From Pedobacter sp. BMA (GTDB lineage: Bacteria; Bacteroidota; Bacteroidia; Sphingobacteriales; Sphingobacteriaceae): 64,000 nt of DNA. Position 1 is the stretch's first letter; each line of letters opens with the position of its first letter. The translations under genes were made by a program, and so were the position numbers. Positions 26,577 to 35,997 of this stretch are shown piece after piece. Below the pieces are notes generated by a model. The model did not search any database and had not been told where the DNA came from. It saw only the letters and a list, made by a program, of their open reading frames with translations. The DNA is taken from NCBI RefSeq assembly GCF_001027745.1, contig NZ_LECU01000011.1, forward strand, positions 39,925-103,924, in the 5' to 3' direction.

Positions 26577-29129
26577 TTAGTAATTTAAACCCGGAATCGG
26601 CGATTCGTTTACTATTTTATCCAACATCTGCTTTAAGTACTGATAGTGGATTTTAGTATCATAATCGCTGGTTTTAGAAATTCCATTAGTAATATCCTTA
26701 CGCAGATCTTTAAGGTGTGCGAAAGCGAGCGACTTCACATTAGAGTAAAGTAAAACATCTGTAGGGGTTACAGAGGCCAGAATATTATCAGTAGATCCCT
26801 GCAATGCGAAGCGTTTGTTATACATGGTAATGATACTTCCTACATACATTTTCTGTAAAGCACGGCGATATTCATCTGTAGCTTTACCGCTGATTAGTTC
26901 GCTAAAAATACCCGCCTTAAGATCTTTTAACCACTCTCGCGGAGAATAGGCACCCTTACCATAATCGCGTTGGTTAATCATCATTCTATACAAGCGGGTT
27001 TGTGAAGTTACCGATGCCACTACTCCCTGCTGTACGATCTGAACATCGTTAAAAGAAAAACCAGGATCTATTTTGTTCAGGATATCTTTATTGAGCAACC
27101 ATTTTGGTGTAGCAAATACCTGCTCGTTATAGAACTTAATGGTTTCTTTCTGACGGGCAAGACTTACCGGCTGATAAACAGCGCCGGGCTGGTCGTATGT
27201 TTTCTCTGTAACCATTACACCACCAAGATTTTTAAGCACATGGAAAGCATAGCGGCTATACTGACCAACTGCTTCTTTGTACATCTCCTTAAGGTCCGAA
27301 TAATCTTCTCCATCTTCCCTGGTCCAGTTAATCAGTTGTGGAACTATTCTTTTCAGGTTCTTAATTCCATACAGACCGGCCTTGATGTTATCATCGCTTA
27401 AATCTTCGGATTGAGAACGCGGATCCTGATCTCTACCTTCGCCACCAAACCAAAGCCTTTTATTCGAAGCAAGACTATCGATGGTAATTTTGTTTAATAT
27501 TTTCTTGTCTTCTGCAGCATTTGCAGTTCCAAAAATCGGCTTGTAACCCCACTGAATTGCCCATTTGTCGTAATCATTAATACGAGGAAAAATCCCGGAT
27601 TCGCTGATATGGTCTTCAGGCTGCGCTACGTAATTGAAACGTGCATAATCCATGATAGACGGCGTATGCCCATGAGCTTCTACCCATTTTTTATCTCTCA
27701 GTTTTTCAACCGGCACAGTACTGCTTGCGCCCATGTTATGACGTAGGCCTAATGTATGACCAATTTCGTGAGAGGAAACAAAACGGATCAACTGGCCCAT
27801 TAATTCATCATCGAATTTGTTTTTGCGTGCCCTTGGATCGATGGCTCCTGCCTGGATCATATACCATCTGTGCACCAGGTTCATTACGTTATGGTACCAT
27901 CCGATATGGCTTTCAATGATTTCGCCTGTACGCGGATCGGCAATGTTTGGGCCATAGGCATTTTGCTGAGGTGAAGCAAAATAACGGATCACCGAGAAGC
28001 GTGCATCGTCCAGGCTCATGGTGGTGTCTGCTTCCGGCCATTCTTTAGCCACAATGGCATTTTTAAAACCGGCCTGTTCAAATGCTTTTTGCCAGTCGTT
28101 TACACCTGCAATTAAATAAAGTCTCCATTTTTTTGGGGTAGCCGGATCGATATAATAAACTATTTGTTTTTTAGGTTCTACCAGTTCGCCTTTTTTAAAC
28201 TTTTCGATGTCTTCTTCTTTGGGTTCTAACCTCCAACGGTGAATAAAAGCTTCCTGTTCTACCTTCTGCTGGTCGTCTTTATACCTGATATTGGCACTGG
28301 CAAAGAAACCTACCCGGGCATCGTACATTCTCTTGCGCATGGGTATTTCGGGAAGCATTACAAATGAGGTATTCATTCCCAAAGTAATGGCACCTGCCTC
28401 GCTTGTAGCTGGTAAACGTCCGGCAAATGAAGTGTAAGTTCTGATGGTTTTAACCTCTGTGTTAATAGGAAAACTTTTTACACTTTCAATGTAAGAGCGG
28501 TCTGCCACCTGTGCGGCCAGATTGTAAGCTTTTTTATTTTCAGCGTCAAAAGACAATAATGGAGTTTCACTTAAAAGAAAGTCCGTTACATCAATCACAA
28601 CAGATGAAGAATCTTTTCCCTTCGCTTTAATTGGGAAAGCCGCCATAATCGGGTTCATGTTTGAGCTGGCCACGGCTTTTGAGATCATATCTGTCGAATC
28701 GGCTACACTTACCGTTGCCGATACCTTAAGGAATAGTTTATTTGACGGACCTAATTCCCAGTAAATTACCCTGGAGCTTACCTCTTCGCCACCGTAATTA
28801 CCTGCACCAGGAGTAGATTTGCTTAACCTGTTAACAGCCAAAATTTCCTTATTAAGCAACTTATTGGAAATTTCAAAGAAATATTTATCCGCAATTTTAT
28901 GAACTGTAAACAGTCCTTTTTGTGTTACCGCTTTTGAAGTAATTACTTCTGCATAAGGCTTTATAGGATTTTTAAGCGAATCGGTTTTAGGCTTTGGTGC
29001 AACTGCTGTTGCCACGGTAGCTTTCTTCTTCTTTTTCAAAATACTGCATGATTGGGCGGTTGCACCAAGCATGCCGATGGCTAAGGCCAGGTAAAAATAC
29101 CTGACCTTAAAGTGGTTTCTTGTGTTCAT
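26577..29129 (-). CDS. Zinc-dependent metalloprotease (DUF5117/DUF5118/DUF4953 type), lipoprotein
   Basis: The 850-residue protein has a lipoprotein signal (AIGMLGATAQSCSIL) and a zincin active site H454-E455-I-G-H458 with H464 as third ligand (HEIGHTLGLRH), followed by a Met-turn candidate (SIMDYARFNY). The N-terminal (about 60-270) and post-catalytic regions match the large exported metalloproteases annotated in Bacteroidota by DUF5117, DUF5118 and DUF4953. It probably digests proteins or peptides at the cell surface or in the periplasm. It lies 8 nt behind susD, inside the sigma/FecR operon of locus B, so its substrate is probably the material taken up by that receptor. Confidence 0.88.
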   Translation of the reverse strand: MNTRNHFKVRYFYLALAIGMLGATAQSCSILKKKKKATVATAVAPKPKTDSLKNPIKPYAEVITSKAVTQKGLFTVHKIADKYFFEISNKLLNKEILAVNRLSKSTPGAGNYGGEEVSSRVIYWELGPSNKLFLKVSATVSVADSTDMISKAVASSNMNPIMAAFPIKAKGKDSSSVVIDVTDFLLSETPLLSFDAENKKAYNLAAQVADRSYIESVKSFPINTEVKTIRTYTSFAGRLPATSEAGAITLGMNTSFVMLPEIPMRKRMYDARVGFFASANIRYKDDQQKVEQEAFIHRWRLEPKEEDIEKFKKGELVEPKKQIVYYIDPATPKKWRLYLIAGVNDWQKAFEQAGFKNAIVAKEWPEADTTMSLDDARFSVIRYFASPQQNAYGPNIADPRTGEIIESHIGWYHNVMNLVHRWYMIQAGAIDPRARKNKFDDELMGQLIRFVSSHEIGHTLGLRHNMGASSTVPVEKLRDKKWVEAHGHTPSIMDYARFNYVAQPEDHISESGIFPRINDYDKWAIQWGYKPIFGTANAAEDKKILNKITIDSLASNKRLWFGGEGRDQDPRSQSEDLSDDNIKAGLYGIKNLKRIVPQLINWTREDGEDYSDLKEMYKEAVGQYSRYAFHVLKNLGGVMVTEKTYDQPGAVYQPVSLARQKETIKFYNEQVFATPKWLLNKDILNKIDPGFSFNDVQIVQQGVVASVTSQTRLYRMMINQRDYGKGAYSPREWLKDLKAGIFSELISGKATDEYRRALQKMYVGSIITMYNKRFALQGSTDNILASVTPTDVLLYSNVKSLAFAHLKDLRKDITNGISKTSDYDTKIHYQYLKQMLDKIVNESPIPGLNY

Positions 29130-29137
29130 TTGTATGT

Positions 29138-30553
29138 TTAGTAACCTGGGTTTTGTGTTAAATTATAGTTGGCATCTATAGCTGCCTGTGGAATCGGGAA
29201 TAATTTTGATTTAGGAGTGTAACTTGTTTTAATGGCCGACAAAACGGCATCTGCTTGTCCGGTACGTTTCAAATTATACCAGCGATATGCTTGTTCACAG
29301 AAAAATTCTTTGCGGTTTTCCAATGCAATATCATTGATCAGCGTAGCCGCATCAGTTGAAGTACTCAGCGTTGCGCCAGCCCTGTTTTGAATAGTATTCA
29401 AATCGTTTAAAGATCCGCTTAAGTTCATGCCCATTCTGGCGCGTGCCTCTGCCCTGATCAAATATTGCTCAGCTAAACGCATTACGATTTGATACTCCGT
29501 AATACCTGCGGCTACTGCCAACGCCTGAGTACGATACTTGTATTTAAACGGATAGCTATAGGTTTCGCCGGAAAATGTTGTGCTAGCCATCCAGCTTATC
29601 CGACGCTGATCTGTAGTTAAAAACAACTGGATCAATCGTGGATCTATTCTGTAATTATAAGTACTCAAGGTAGTTAATGTTGATGGAATAAAAGTTGTAG
29701 CTTCGTTGGTATATTGGTTTGTTGCCGCTACCGGTGGCGGAGTTTGCCAGATACTTTCGGTACTGTTTTTTATAAACAAACCTGCTGCAATACTGGCTTT
29801 TGGGATTAAACTATACTGTGATGAAGCGATTACCTCTGATGCATTTGATTCTGCAGCTGCGTAATTATTTGTGAACATATAAACACGGGCCAGAAGTGCT
29901 GCCGCAGTAAATTTATTAACCCCTATCCTGTCGCCCGATGTTGCCGAATAATCGCTAAGTAAATTTGCCTTCGCATCAGTTAAATCTGCTATGATCTGAT
30001 TATAAACATTTGCAGTAGTTTCTCTTGCCTGAAATGCGGTGATGTTTGGGTCGGTTACTAAAACCAGGGGCACATCTCCAAATTCATTTATAAGGTTAAA
30101 ATAACAGTAAGCCCGTACAAACTTAGCTTCTGCAGTATATTGTTTTTTGATGGCATCAGATGTTCCTGACGTATTTTGCAGGCCTAAAATAATAGCATTT
30201 GCACGGTAAATAACAGTGTACCACTCAGCAAACACCGTAGGATGACTGGTGCTTACATTAGAATAGGTGTTGTTATTTAACTCCTGAAAACCTGCAGCCG
30301 TTCCAAGATAAAGCAAATCATCAGCTTGCAAAGAACTGTAAAGGGTTATGTTATTATTTTGGGTAGAAGTTTGTGATAATGTGCTGAACAATGCCGAACG
30401 GGCACTGGTTGCAAGTTTATCGGATGCAAAAACCAAATCAGTAGTCACCTGGTTTACAGGAGGATCGATTTCAATAAGTTTTTCACATCCTGTATTAACT
30501 ATTGCGGTTAAAGCCATCATTATGGCCATTATTTTATATATCGATTTTGACAT
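29138..30553 (-). CDS. SusD/RagB-family outer-membrane lipoprotein (locus B)
   Basis: The 471-residue protein has a lipobox at C23 (AIVNTGCEK) and the SusD fold with the C-terminal signature (RLAEQYLIRAEARARMG; ENRKEFFCEQAYRWYNLKR; FPIPQAAIDANYNLTQNPGY). It is the partner of the locus B SusC, 11 nt upstream, and is followed after 8 nt by the metalloprotease gene. The ligand is not identified. Confidence 0.95.
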   Translation of the reverse strand: MSKSIYKIMAIMMALTAIVNTGCEKLIEIDPPVNQVTTDLVFASDKLATSARSALFSTLSQTSTQNNNITLYSSLQADDLLYLGTAAGFQELNNNTYSNVSTSHPTVFAEWYTVIYRANAIILGLQNTSGTSDAIKKQYTAEAKFVRAYCYFNLINEFGDVPLVLVTDPNITAFQARETTANVYNQIIADLTDAKANLLSDYSATSGDRIGVNKFTAAALLARVYMFTNNYAAAESNASEVIASSQYSLIPKASIAAGLFIKNSTESIWQTPPPVAATNQYTNEATTFIPSTLTTLSTYNYRIDPRLIQLFLTTDQRRISWMASTTFSGETYSYPFKYKYRTQALAVAAGITEYQIVMRLAEQYLIRAEARARMGMNLSGSLNDLNTIQNRAGATLSTSTDAATLINDIALENRKEFFCEQAYRWYNLKRTGQADAVLSAIKTSYTPKSKLFPIPQAAIDANYNLTQNPGY

Positions 30554-30564
30554 GATGTTTGAGA

Positions 30565-33500
30565 TTAAAAAGTGAATTGTAAACCTCCGGTTATCGTACG
30601 CAATGGTGGTGTTACTACACCCTGCGATTCAGGATCGAAACCTTCATAATTGGTAATGGTGAACAGGTTTTGTGCCTGTAGGTAAACACGGAGCTGTGTG
30701 CCTGTATCTTTCGATAGCCATTTGGTAGGCAGTGAGTAAGATATGTTTACGTTTTTCAACCTGATAAAAGAGGCATCAACAACCGAAGCGTCAGAACCAG
30801 TGTAGTAAGAATAAGCGAGGTAAGCTGCAGATCCTGCTGCACCACGTGTTCCTGCCGATACAAGATAGTCCTGAGAGCCAAGTGCCAGGTAATCATTTAC
30901 TACACTTAATGCAGCATTGCTAAAGTATCCAGGAGGGTAGAATGATGAAGTAAGCAAGCTTCTACCCTGCTGCTTAACAAATTGGAAGGTAAAATCTAAA
31001 GTAAGCTTTTTGTAAGAAAGACTGTTGGTAATACCGCCGAAAAATTTAGGATAAGATGTTCCTGCAAAATAACGGTCGCCACGGCCTGTTGCAGCAAAAC
31101 CTGTTGTTGGGCTGTTTACCCCGCCAACGCCATTAAAATCGGTAAACATGGGTAAGTTAGTTGCCGGATTTATACCTGCATACTGATAAACATAATAGGA
31201 ACTGATCGGATTTCCTACGATATAAGTTGTATAATAAGAAGATTTTTCAATGTCGGGAAACGAGAGTAATTTATTGCGGTTCGCACTGATATTGAAAGAT
31301 GTAATCCAGTTAAAATCCTTGTTCTTGATGTTCGTGCTTGTTAAGGTAATTTCCCATCCTGAGTTCTGTACTGTTGCAGGCAGATTACTTTGATAACCAG
31401 AAAATCCGGTTTGTGTACTTACAGTCTGATTAATTAACTGATTACTGGTTCTATTACGATAATATGATCCGGTGATCGACAAACGATCTTTAAAGAAAGC
31501 TAACTCTAAACCTATGTCCAGTTTTTTAGTTTCTTCCCATTTATAATCAGGATTAGCCAGACGTGATGGATTTAAGCCTGTAGATCCGGCATAATTATAA
31601 GTTGATGCAGTATAAGAGTCAAAATATCCGTAGTCGCCAATATCATCACTACCAACAATACCGTAACTGCCACGGAGTTTACCAAAGCTAAACCAGCTGA
31701 ATTTATTTTTCAAGAAATCTTCCTCAGAGAAAATCCAGGCGCCACCGACCGAACCAAAGTTTCCGAATTTGTTATTAGGACCAAATCTCGATGATCCGTC
31801 TCTTCTGTAATTTACATTCAGAATGTACTTATCCATTAAATTATAATTCACACGTCCAAACAGTGAAGTGTATTTATAATCGATAGAGCTACTTGTTGTA
31901 CTTACAGTAGTTGCTGCTGTAGAGGTTCTTAAGAAATCATCTGACGAGAATCCTGATGCAGAAGTACTATATGGCATTTTTGATTGCTTGAACTGATAAG
32001 AACCACCTGCAAGTGCATTTAATGTACCTTTCCAGATTTTACGGGTGTACGTTAACTGCGGTTCCAGTATATAGTTATTGGTATAATTATACACATAGCT
32101 GGCAGTACCCGATGTTGGTGTAAAATTTGGATTAAGTGACGTTAGTGGCCTGAGGGCTATCTGAGTCATATCAGTTTTACTATATCCCAAACTGGTTTTA
32201 AAATCCAGTCCTTTTGCAATATTGTATTTCAACAACAAATTAGTCAACAGGTTAGAGGTACGGTTATCGTTGGTTTGGTTTAAATATGCCAATGGATTGC
32301 TAATCCCCCCATCCCAGTTAAAACTTCCATCTGCCTTGTATAAAGGGAAGTTTGGAGGTAGTGCGTAAGCCCAGCTAGCTAAATCTGTTGTTGAAATATT
32401 GTTCTTATCTGTAGAATACATTGCAGATAAGGATAAACTGAAACGCTGATCAAGTGAACTGTGGTTCAGGTTGAATTTACCACCTCCTCTCTGATATCCC
32501 TGATCGCCAGGATACACATTACCTTCCTTATGGTATGTTCCGCTCAGGTAAAAATTAGTACGGTTATCTCCACCAGATAAACTTGTATTAACATCATGTG
32601 TTTTAGCAGTATTTCCAAGCATATACCTCTGAAAATCGGTATACCCGTTCTGGTCCCAAACCAATAGATCGGGAGCTGTGGTTACACTTGGAGTTGCCGG
32701 ATTGGTGGTATTGTTTGCAAAGGCTTTTCTTCTCAAGGCAAGATATTGCTCAGTTCCCACAGTTTCTACAAAATGTGTAACTTCTGAAACTCCTGATGAA
32801 GCATTTACGTTAAATTTTGTTGCTCCGGCCTTTCCTTTTTTGGTTGTAATTAAAATTACACCATTGGCTCCTCTTGATCCGTAAATAGCAGTAGCATCGG
32901 CATCCTTTAACACTTCGATACTTTCGATATCAGAGGGATTAATTGTGTTCATCGGACTGGTATTTCCTTCTGCAGATGGCAAGGCAGATGTTGAAGTTGC
33001 AGTTGATATAAAAGAAGCTGTATTAATAGGTTCGGAAAGAAAAGGTACACCATCAATAATATACAGAGGACGATTTGCTTTTACACCATTTAATCCGATT
33101 GCATTTGCACCTCTAACCTGAATGTTAATACCTGCACCTGGTAAACCATTGGTTTGTGTTATGGTAACACCTGCAAGACGTCCTTGCAGCGCCTGTAAAA
33201 CATTGGTAACCGGCTGATCAGCTATTTCGTCTGCACTGATTCCAACCTGCGAACCTGTATTAAGGCGGCGTGTGGTTGTACCATAACCAATCACCATAAT
33301 TTCATCCAGCTTTGCAGGATCTAAAACCATTTTTACTATTAAGCTTTGTGTAGCAGTCACTTCTAAAGTTTTATAACCAATATAAGACAGAACAAGAGTC
33401 GGATTTTCATCAGTAGCAGCAATATAAAACTTACCGTTGTTTCCAGATATCGTTGATCTACTGGTGCCTTTTACTTTGATCACCACACCGGGTAAGGGCG

Positions 33501-33930
33501 TACCGGTTTCATCCAGCACCGTACCAGAAACAGTAATGTTATCAAAATAACCGGTAACCTTATCCAGAAAGGCTTTTTCCTGAATAATTACAGTTTTATC
33601 TTTAATAGTATAAGTGAGTGATTGATTAACTAAGCAGCGTTTTAGTACTTCGTTGATTTCTGTGTTGCTAACATTGATATTTACTGGTGTAGATTTAGAA
33701 ACTAAATCCTGATCGTAAATAAAATCGTAACCTGTTTGTATTCTAATCACTTTGAATACATCAGTTAAATTGGCATTTTTTTGATTAATAGTAACCCTTT
33801 GCGCAAGTGTAGTTGCACTTACCTGCATCATTACGGCCAATAACAGGAACGTAGTTACACGCATAATCAGTAGAAATTTTTGGATACGGACAGATGCCCC
33901 ACCCAGTTTGTTTGGGTAAAATTTGTACAT
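30565..33930 (-). CDS. SusC/RagA TonB-dependent transporter with STN domain (locus B)
   Basis: The 1121-residue receptor has the same order of parts as that of locus A: signal peptide (about 23-44), STN domain (about 48-112), carboxypeptidase-like domain (about 133-208), plug with PLYIIDGVPF and ADATAIYGSRGANGVI, and a beta-barrel. The STN domain indicates signal transfer to the FecR encoded upstream. Both receptors share the GYGTTTRRLNTG / GYGSTTKRLNTG plug start, so they are paralogues. The start codon lies within a perfect antisense -7 box. Confidence 0.95.
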   Translation of the reverse strand: MYKFYPNKLGGASVRIQKFLLIMRVTTFLLLAVMMQVSATTLAQRVTINQKNANLTDVFKVIRIQTGYDFIYDQDLVSKSTPVNINVSNTEINEVLKRCLVNQSLTYTIKDKTVIIQEKAFLDKVTGYFDNITVSGTVLDETGTPLPGVVIKVKGTSRSTISGNNGKFYIAATDENPTLVLSYIGYKTLEVTATQSLIVKMVLDPAKLDEIMVIGYGTTTRRLNTGSQVGISADEIADQPVTNVLQALQGRLAGVTITQTNGLPGAGINIQVRGANAIGLNGVKANRPLYIIDGVPFLSEPINTASFISTATSTSALPSAEGNTSPMNTINPSDIESIEVLKDADATAIYGSRGANGVILITTKKGKAGATKFNVNASSGVSEVTHFVETVGTEQYLALRRKAFANNTTNPATPSVTTAPDLLVWDQNGYTDFQRYMLGNTAKTHDVNTSLSGGDNRTNFYLSGTYHKEGNVYPGDQGYQRGGGKFNLNHSSLDQRFSLSLSAMYSTDKNNISTTDLASWAYALPPNFPLYKADGSFNWDGGISNPLAYLNQTNDNRTSNLLTNLLLKYNIAKGLDFKTSLGYSKTDMTQIALRPLTSLNPNFTPTSGTASYVYNYTNNYILEPQLTYTRKIWKGTLNALAGGSYQFKQSKMPYSTSASGFSSDDFLRTSTAATTVSTTSSSIDYKYTSLFGRVNYNLMDKYILNVNYRRDGSSRFGPNNKFGNFGSVGGAWIFSEEDFLKNKFSWFSFGKLRGSYGIVGSDDIGDYGYFDSYTASTYNYAGSTGLNPSRLANPDYKWEETKKLDIGLELAFFKDRLSITGSYYRNRTSNQLINQTVSTQTGFSGYQSNLPATVQNSGWEITLTSTNIKNKDFNWITSFNISANRNKLLSFPDIEKSSYYTTYIVGNPISSYYVYQYAGINPATNLPMFTDFNGVGGVNSPTTGFAATGRGDRYFAGTSYPKFFGGITNSLSYKKLTLDFTFQFVKQQGRSLLTSSFYPPGYFSNAALSVVNDYLALGSQDYLVSAGTRGAAGSAAYLAYSYYTGSDASVVDASFIRLKNVNISYSLPTKWLSKDTGTQLRVYLQAQNLFTITNYEGFDPESQGVVTPPLRTITGGLQFTF

Positions 33931-33933
33931 TTG
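33926..33933 (+). promoter_or_regulatory. Candidate antisense -7 box at the susC start (locus B)
   Basis: TACATTTG matches TAnnTTTG exactly on the plus strand and overlaps the susC start codon. The nearest TTTG upstream (33907-33910) is 15 bp away, shorter than usual. Confidence 0.4.
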
Positions 33934-33939
33934 TTTGGT

Positions 33940-34023
33940 TTTAAAGTTTATTAGTCAGTCGATTGATTTTGAGCTCTAAAAATCCTAAGCCGGAGGTGTT
34001 CCACCACTTCTGGCTTTCTTTTT
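33940..34023 (+). ncRNA. Candidate cis-antisense small RNA in the fecR-susC gap (locus B)
   Basis: The predicted RNA of about 84 nt is antisense to the susC leader. It would start just past a TACATTTG box and end at a hairpin with a T-rich tail (33988-34023). As in locus A, the stem has two pairs that are G-U on the plus strand and A-C mismatches on the minus strand, pointing to function on the antisense transcript. Start position is estimated from the -7 box. Confidence 0.48.
33988..34023 (+). terminator. Antisense-strand intrinsic terminator between fecR and susC (locus B)
   Basis: An 11-bp stem (AGCCGGAGGTG with CACTTCTGGCT, two G-U pairs, 6-nt loop) is followed by TTCTTTTT. No plus-strand gene precedes it. 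Confidence 0.55.
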
Positions 34024-34040
34024 AGAACCACGTTTTATTT

Positions 34041-35171
34041 TTATCTGGTTACCGTGATCCTCCTTCCTTCAATATTAAAATGAACTTTTCCAGTTTGCTC
34101 CATTACTCCTAAAATGGACGAAATATTTTTGGAGCGTGAAATCCATCCCCCCAGGTTGAGTTTCTGAGGCGCATCATCACTGTATACAATTTCCACATCA
34201 TACCAGCGAGCTATCTTACGCATAATGGTCCTGAAATCATTATTCTCTAAAATGAAATCACCATTTTTCCAGTCGATAAAATTCTGTGCATTTACACTCA
34301 ATACTTTTATGTCCGATCCATTTCCCCGTGCCTGTTGATTAGGTTGAAGTAAAACATCATCATTAACCTTCACGCTACCTTCAAGTAGAGTGGTTTTGAT
34401 TGTGCGCTCATCGCTGTAAGCATTTACATTGAAATGAGTACCCAGCACCTCAACTTTCTGATTTTGAGTCTCAACAACAAATGGAATTCTTTTTCCATCA
34501 ACGGAAATCTTACTCACTTCGAAATAAGCCTCACCCTTAAGCTTTACCCTCCGTTCAACCTCAAATGAAGTCGTAAAGGTTACCGACGAAGAAGCATTAA
34601 GCCAAACTTTGGTTCCATCTGGTAAATTAACCTGATATTGCCCCCCGGCAGGCGTTTGAATGGTATTATATTCAGGCTTCTCAACTTGTTCAATCTGTTG
34701 AGGCATATTATATACAACTTGGCCGTCGGCAGTTTTCGATATTTTAACTCCTGTTTGATCGGCAAGATATCCGGTTCCGGTTTTATCCAGATCAATGCGT
34801 TTACCGTTTGCAAGTATCAAAACGGCTTTATCCCTGCCTGCTTTGATATCTTTGGCTGCAGGCAGATTCGTTAGATAAGATTTTGGATGACTTTGGTTAT
34901 AAACCAAAACAGCTACCAGCGAAACAATAAGCAACGCGGCGGCGGCATATATAAATGGCATCAAGCCTGTCAACTTTTTCGGTGGCTGTGTAGCGTTGGC
35001 AACCACATGCCAAATCTGATCGGTTTGGGCATCGAGAAAACCGTCATCGTAAACAGAAAAGGATTTTTTGTTCAGGTTGATATAGGCAGACTCCAGCCAG
35101 GCCTGCTCCTCAGCATTGGCTGTACCTGCAATATACCGGTCTAAAATTTCAATGAATTGCTGTTCGTCCAT
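34041..35171 (-). CDS. FecR-type anti-sigma factor (locus B)
   Basis: The 376-residue protein has a cytoplasmic N-terminal segment, a membrane helix (about 70-90, FIYAAAALLIVSLVAVLVY), and a periplasmic FecR domain (TPAGGQYQVNLPDGTKVWLN, AYFEVSK, GTHFNVNAYSD) with a C-terminal DUF4974 part (RKIARWYDVEIVY). It should hold the locus B sigma factor until the receptor is loaded. It lies 68 nt after the sigma gene and 110 nt before susC. Confidence 0.95.
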   Translation of the reverse strand: MDEQQFIEILDRYIAGTANAEEQAWLESAYINLNKKSFSVYDDGFLDAQTDQIWHVVANATQPPKKLTGLMPFIYAAAALLIVSLVAVLVYNQSHPKSYLTNLPAAKDIKAGRDKAVLILANGKRIDLDKTGTGYLADQTGVKISKTADGQVVYNMPQQIEQVEKPEYNTIQTPAGGQYQVNLPDGTKVWLNASSSVTFTTSFEVERRVKLKGEAYFEVSKISVDGKRIPFVVETQNQKVEVLGTHFNVNAYSDERTIKTTLLEGSVKVNDDVLLQPNQQARGNGSDIKVLSVNAQNFIDWKNGDFILENNDFRTIMRKIARWYDVEIVYSDDAPQKLNLGGWISRSKNISSILGVMEQTGKVHFNIEGRRITVTR

Positions 35172-35239
35172 TTAGTTGATTACGGAATGTTATATGTAAT
35201 ACAACTGTGAAACACAGATTGGGGATAGAGAATTAAAAT

Positions 35240-35833
35240 TTATTTTACGTTAAGGTAATGTACAACCACTAAGATTAAGCCAATCCTCGTTTTTAATATC
35301 CTAAGTGCCTTTTTCATTTGATCAGCTGCCGTAGATTCTGTAATTCCTAAACGGGCTGCTACCTCTTTATTAGAAAGGTTCTCCATCCTTCTCAGCTCAA
35401 AAACTGCTCTCATACGTGGAGGCAAGCTGGCAATTTCAGCTTCTATCATGGCGGCAAACTGCTTCTCACGAATCAAAGTATCAGTGTAAACACCACTGTC
35501 AGCGTTAGCCTGTGAAAATTGATCTGCATAAGCAGTAACCAGATTGTTATGTTTAATCAGGTTAAAAATACCATTTCTCAAAGCCACAAATAAATATCCG
35601 GAAAGATTGTTGTCCATTTGGATGGACTCACGCTTCGTCCAGATTTTGATAAACATTTCCTGAACAACATCCCTGGCATCGCTTTCATTTCGCAGTTTAT
35701 TAAAGGCATTTGAATATAACAGGGCGCTGTATCGTTTAAAAATCTCAGTAAATGCCAGATGATCATCATTCTTTAGATGATACAACAACTCATTGTCAGT
35801 TAAACTAGAATATGAGATGCCATTATTGGTCAT
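35240..35833 (-). CDS. ECF RNA polymerase sigma factor (locus B)
   Basis: The 197-residue protein has sigma region 2 (SDARDVVQEMFIKIWTKRE, about 46-64) and region 4 with helix-turn-helix (LSNKEVAARLGITESTAADQ, about 152-171). It is the same length as the locus A sigma and also ends in a hydrophobic tail (IGLILVVVHYL). It heads the locus B operon behind a good promoter and should activate susC and the genes after it. Confidence 0.95.
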   Translation of the reverse strand: MTNNGISYSSLTDNELLYHLKNDDHLAFTEIFKRYSALLYSNAFNKLRNESDARDVVQEMFIKIWTKRESIQMDNNLSGYLFVALRNGIFNLIKHNNLVTAYADQFSQANADSGVYTDTLIREKQFAAMIEAEIASLPPRMRAVFELRRMENLSNKEVAARLGITESTAADQMKKALRILKTRIGLILVVVHYLNVK

Positions 35834-35880
35834 TTCAGCTTTAAATGTTTTTTTTAGTTAGGGACAGGGAGATGCGCAAC

Positions 35881-35912
35881 CAAAAATAGTATAATTTCTC
35901 ACAAACATGCAA
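35881..35912 (-). promoter_or_regulatory. Promoter of sigma factor B
   Basis: On the minus strand TTG (35912-35910) and a perfect TATTTTTG (35888-35881) are separated by 21 bp, matching the housekeeping Bacteroidota promoter. The start codon is 48 nt downstream of the -7 box. Confidence 0.6.
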
Positions 35913-35997
35913 CCAATTGTAACAGAAAATATACTTAAACCTGTAAATAACCAAAAAGTCCAACATCACTCGCCCCAGCTCAAACTTCGAATCACAA

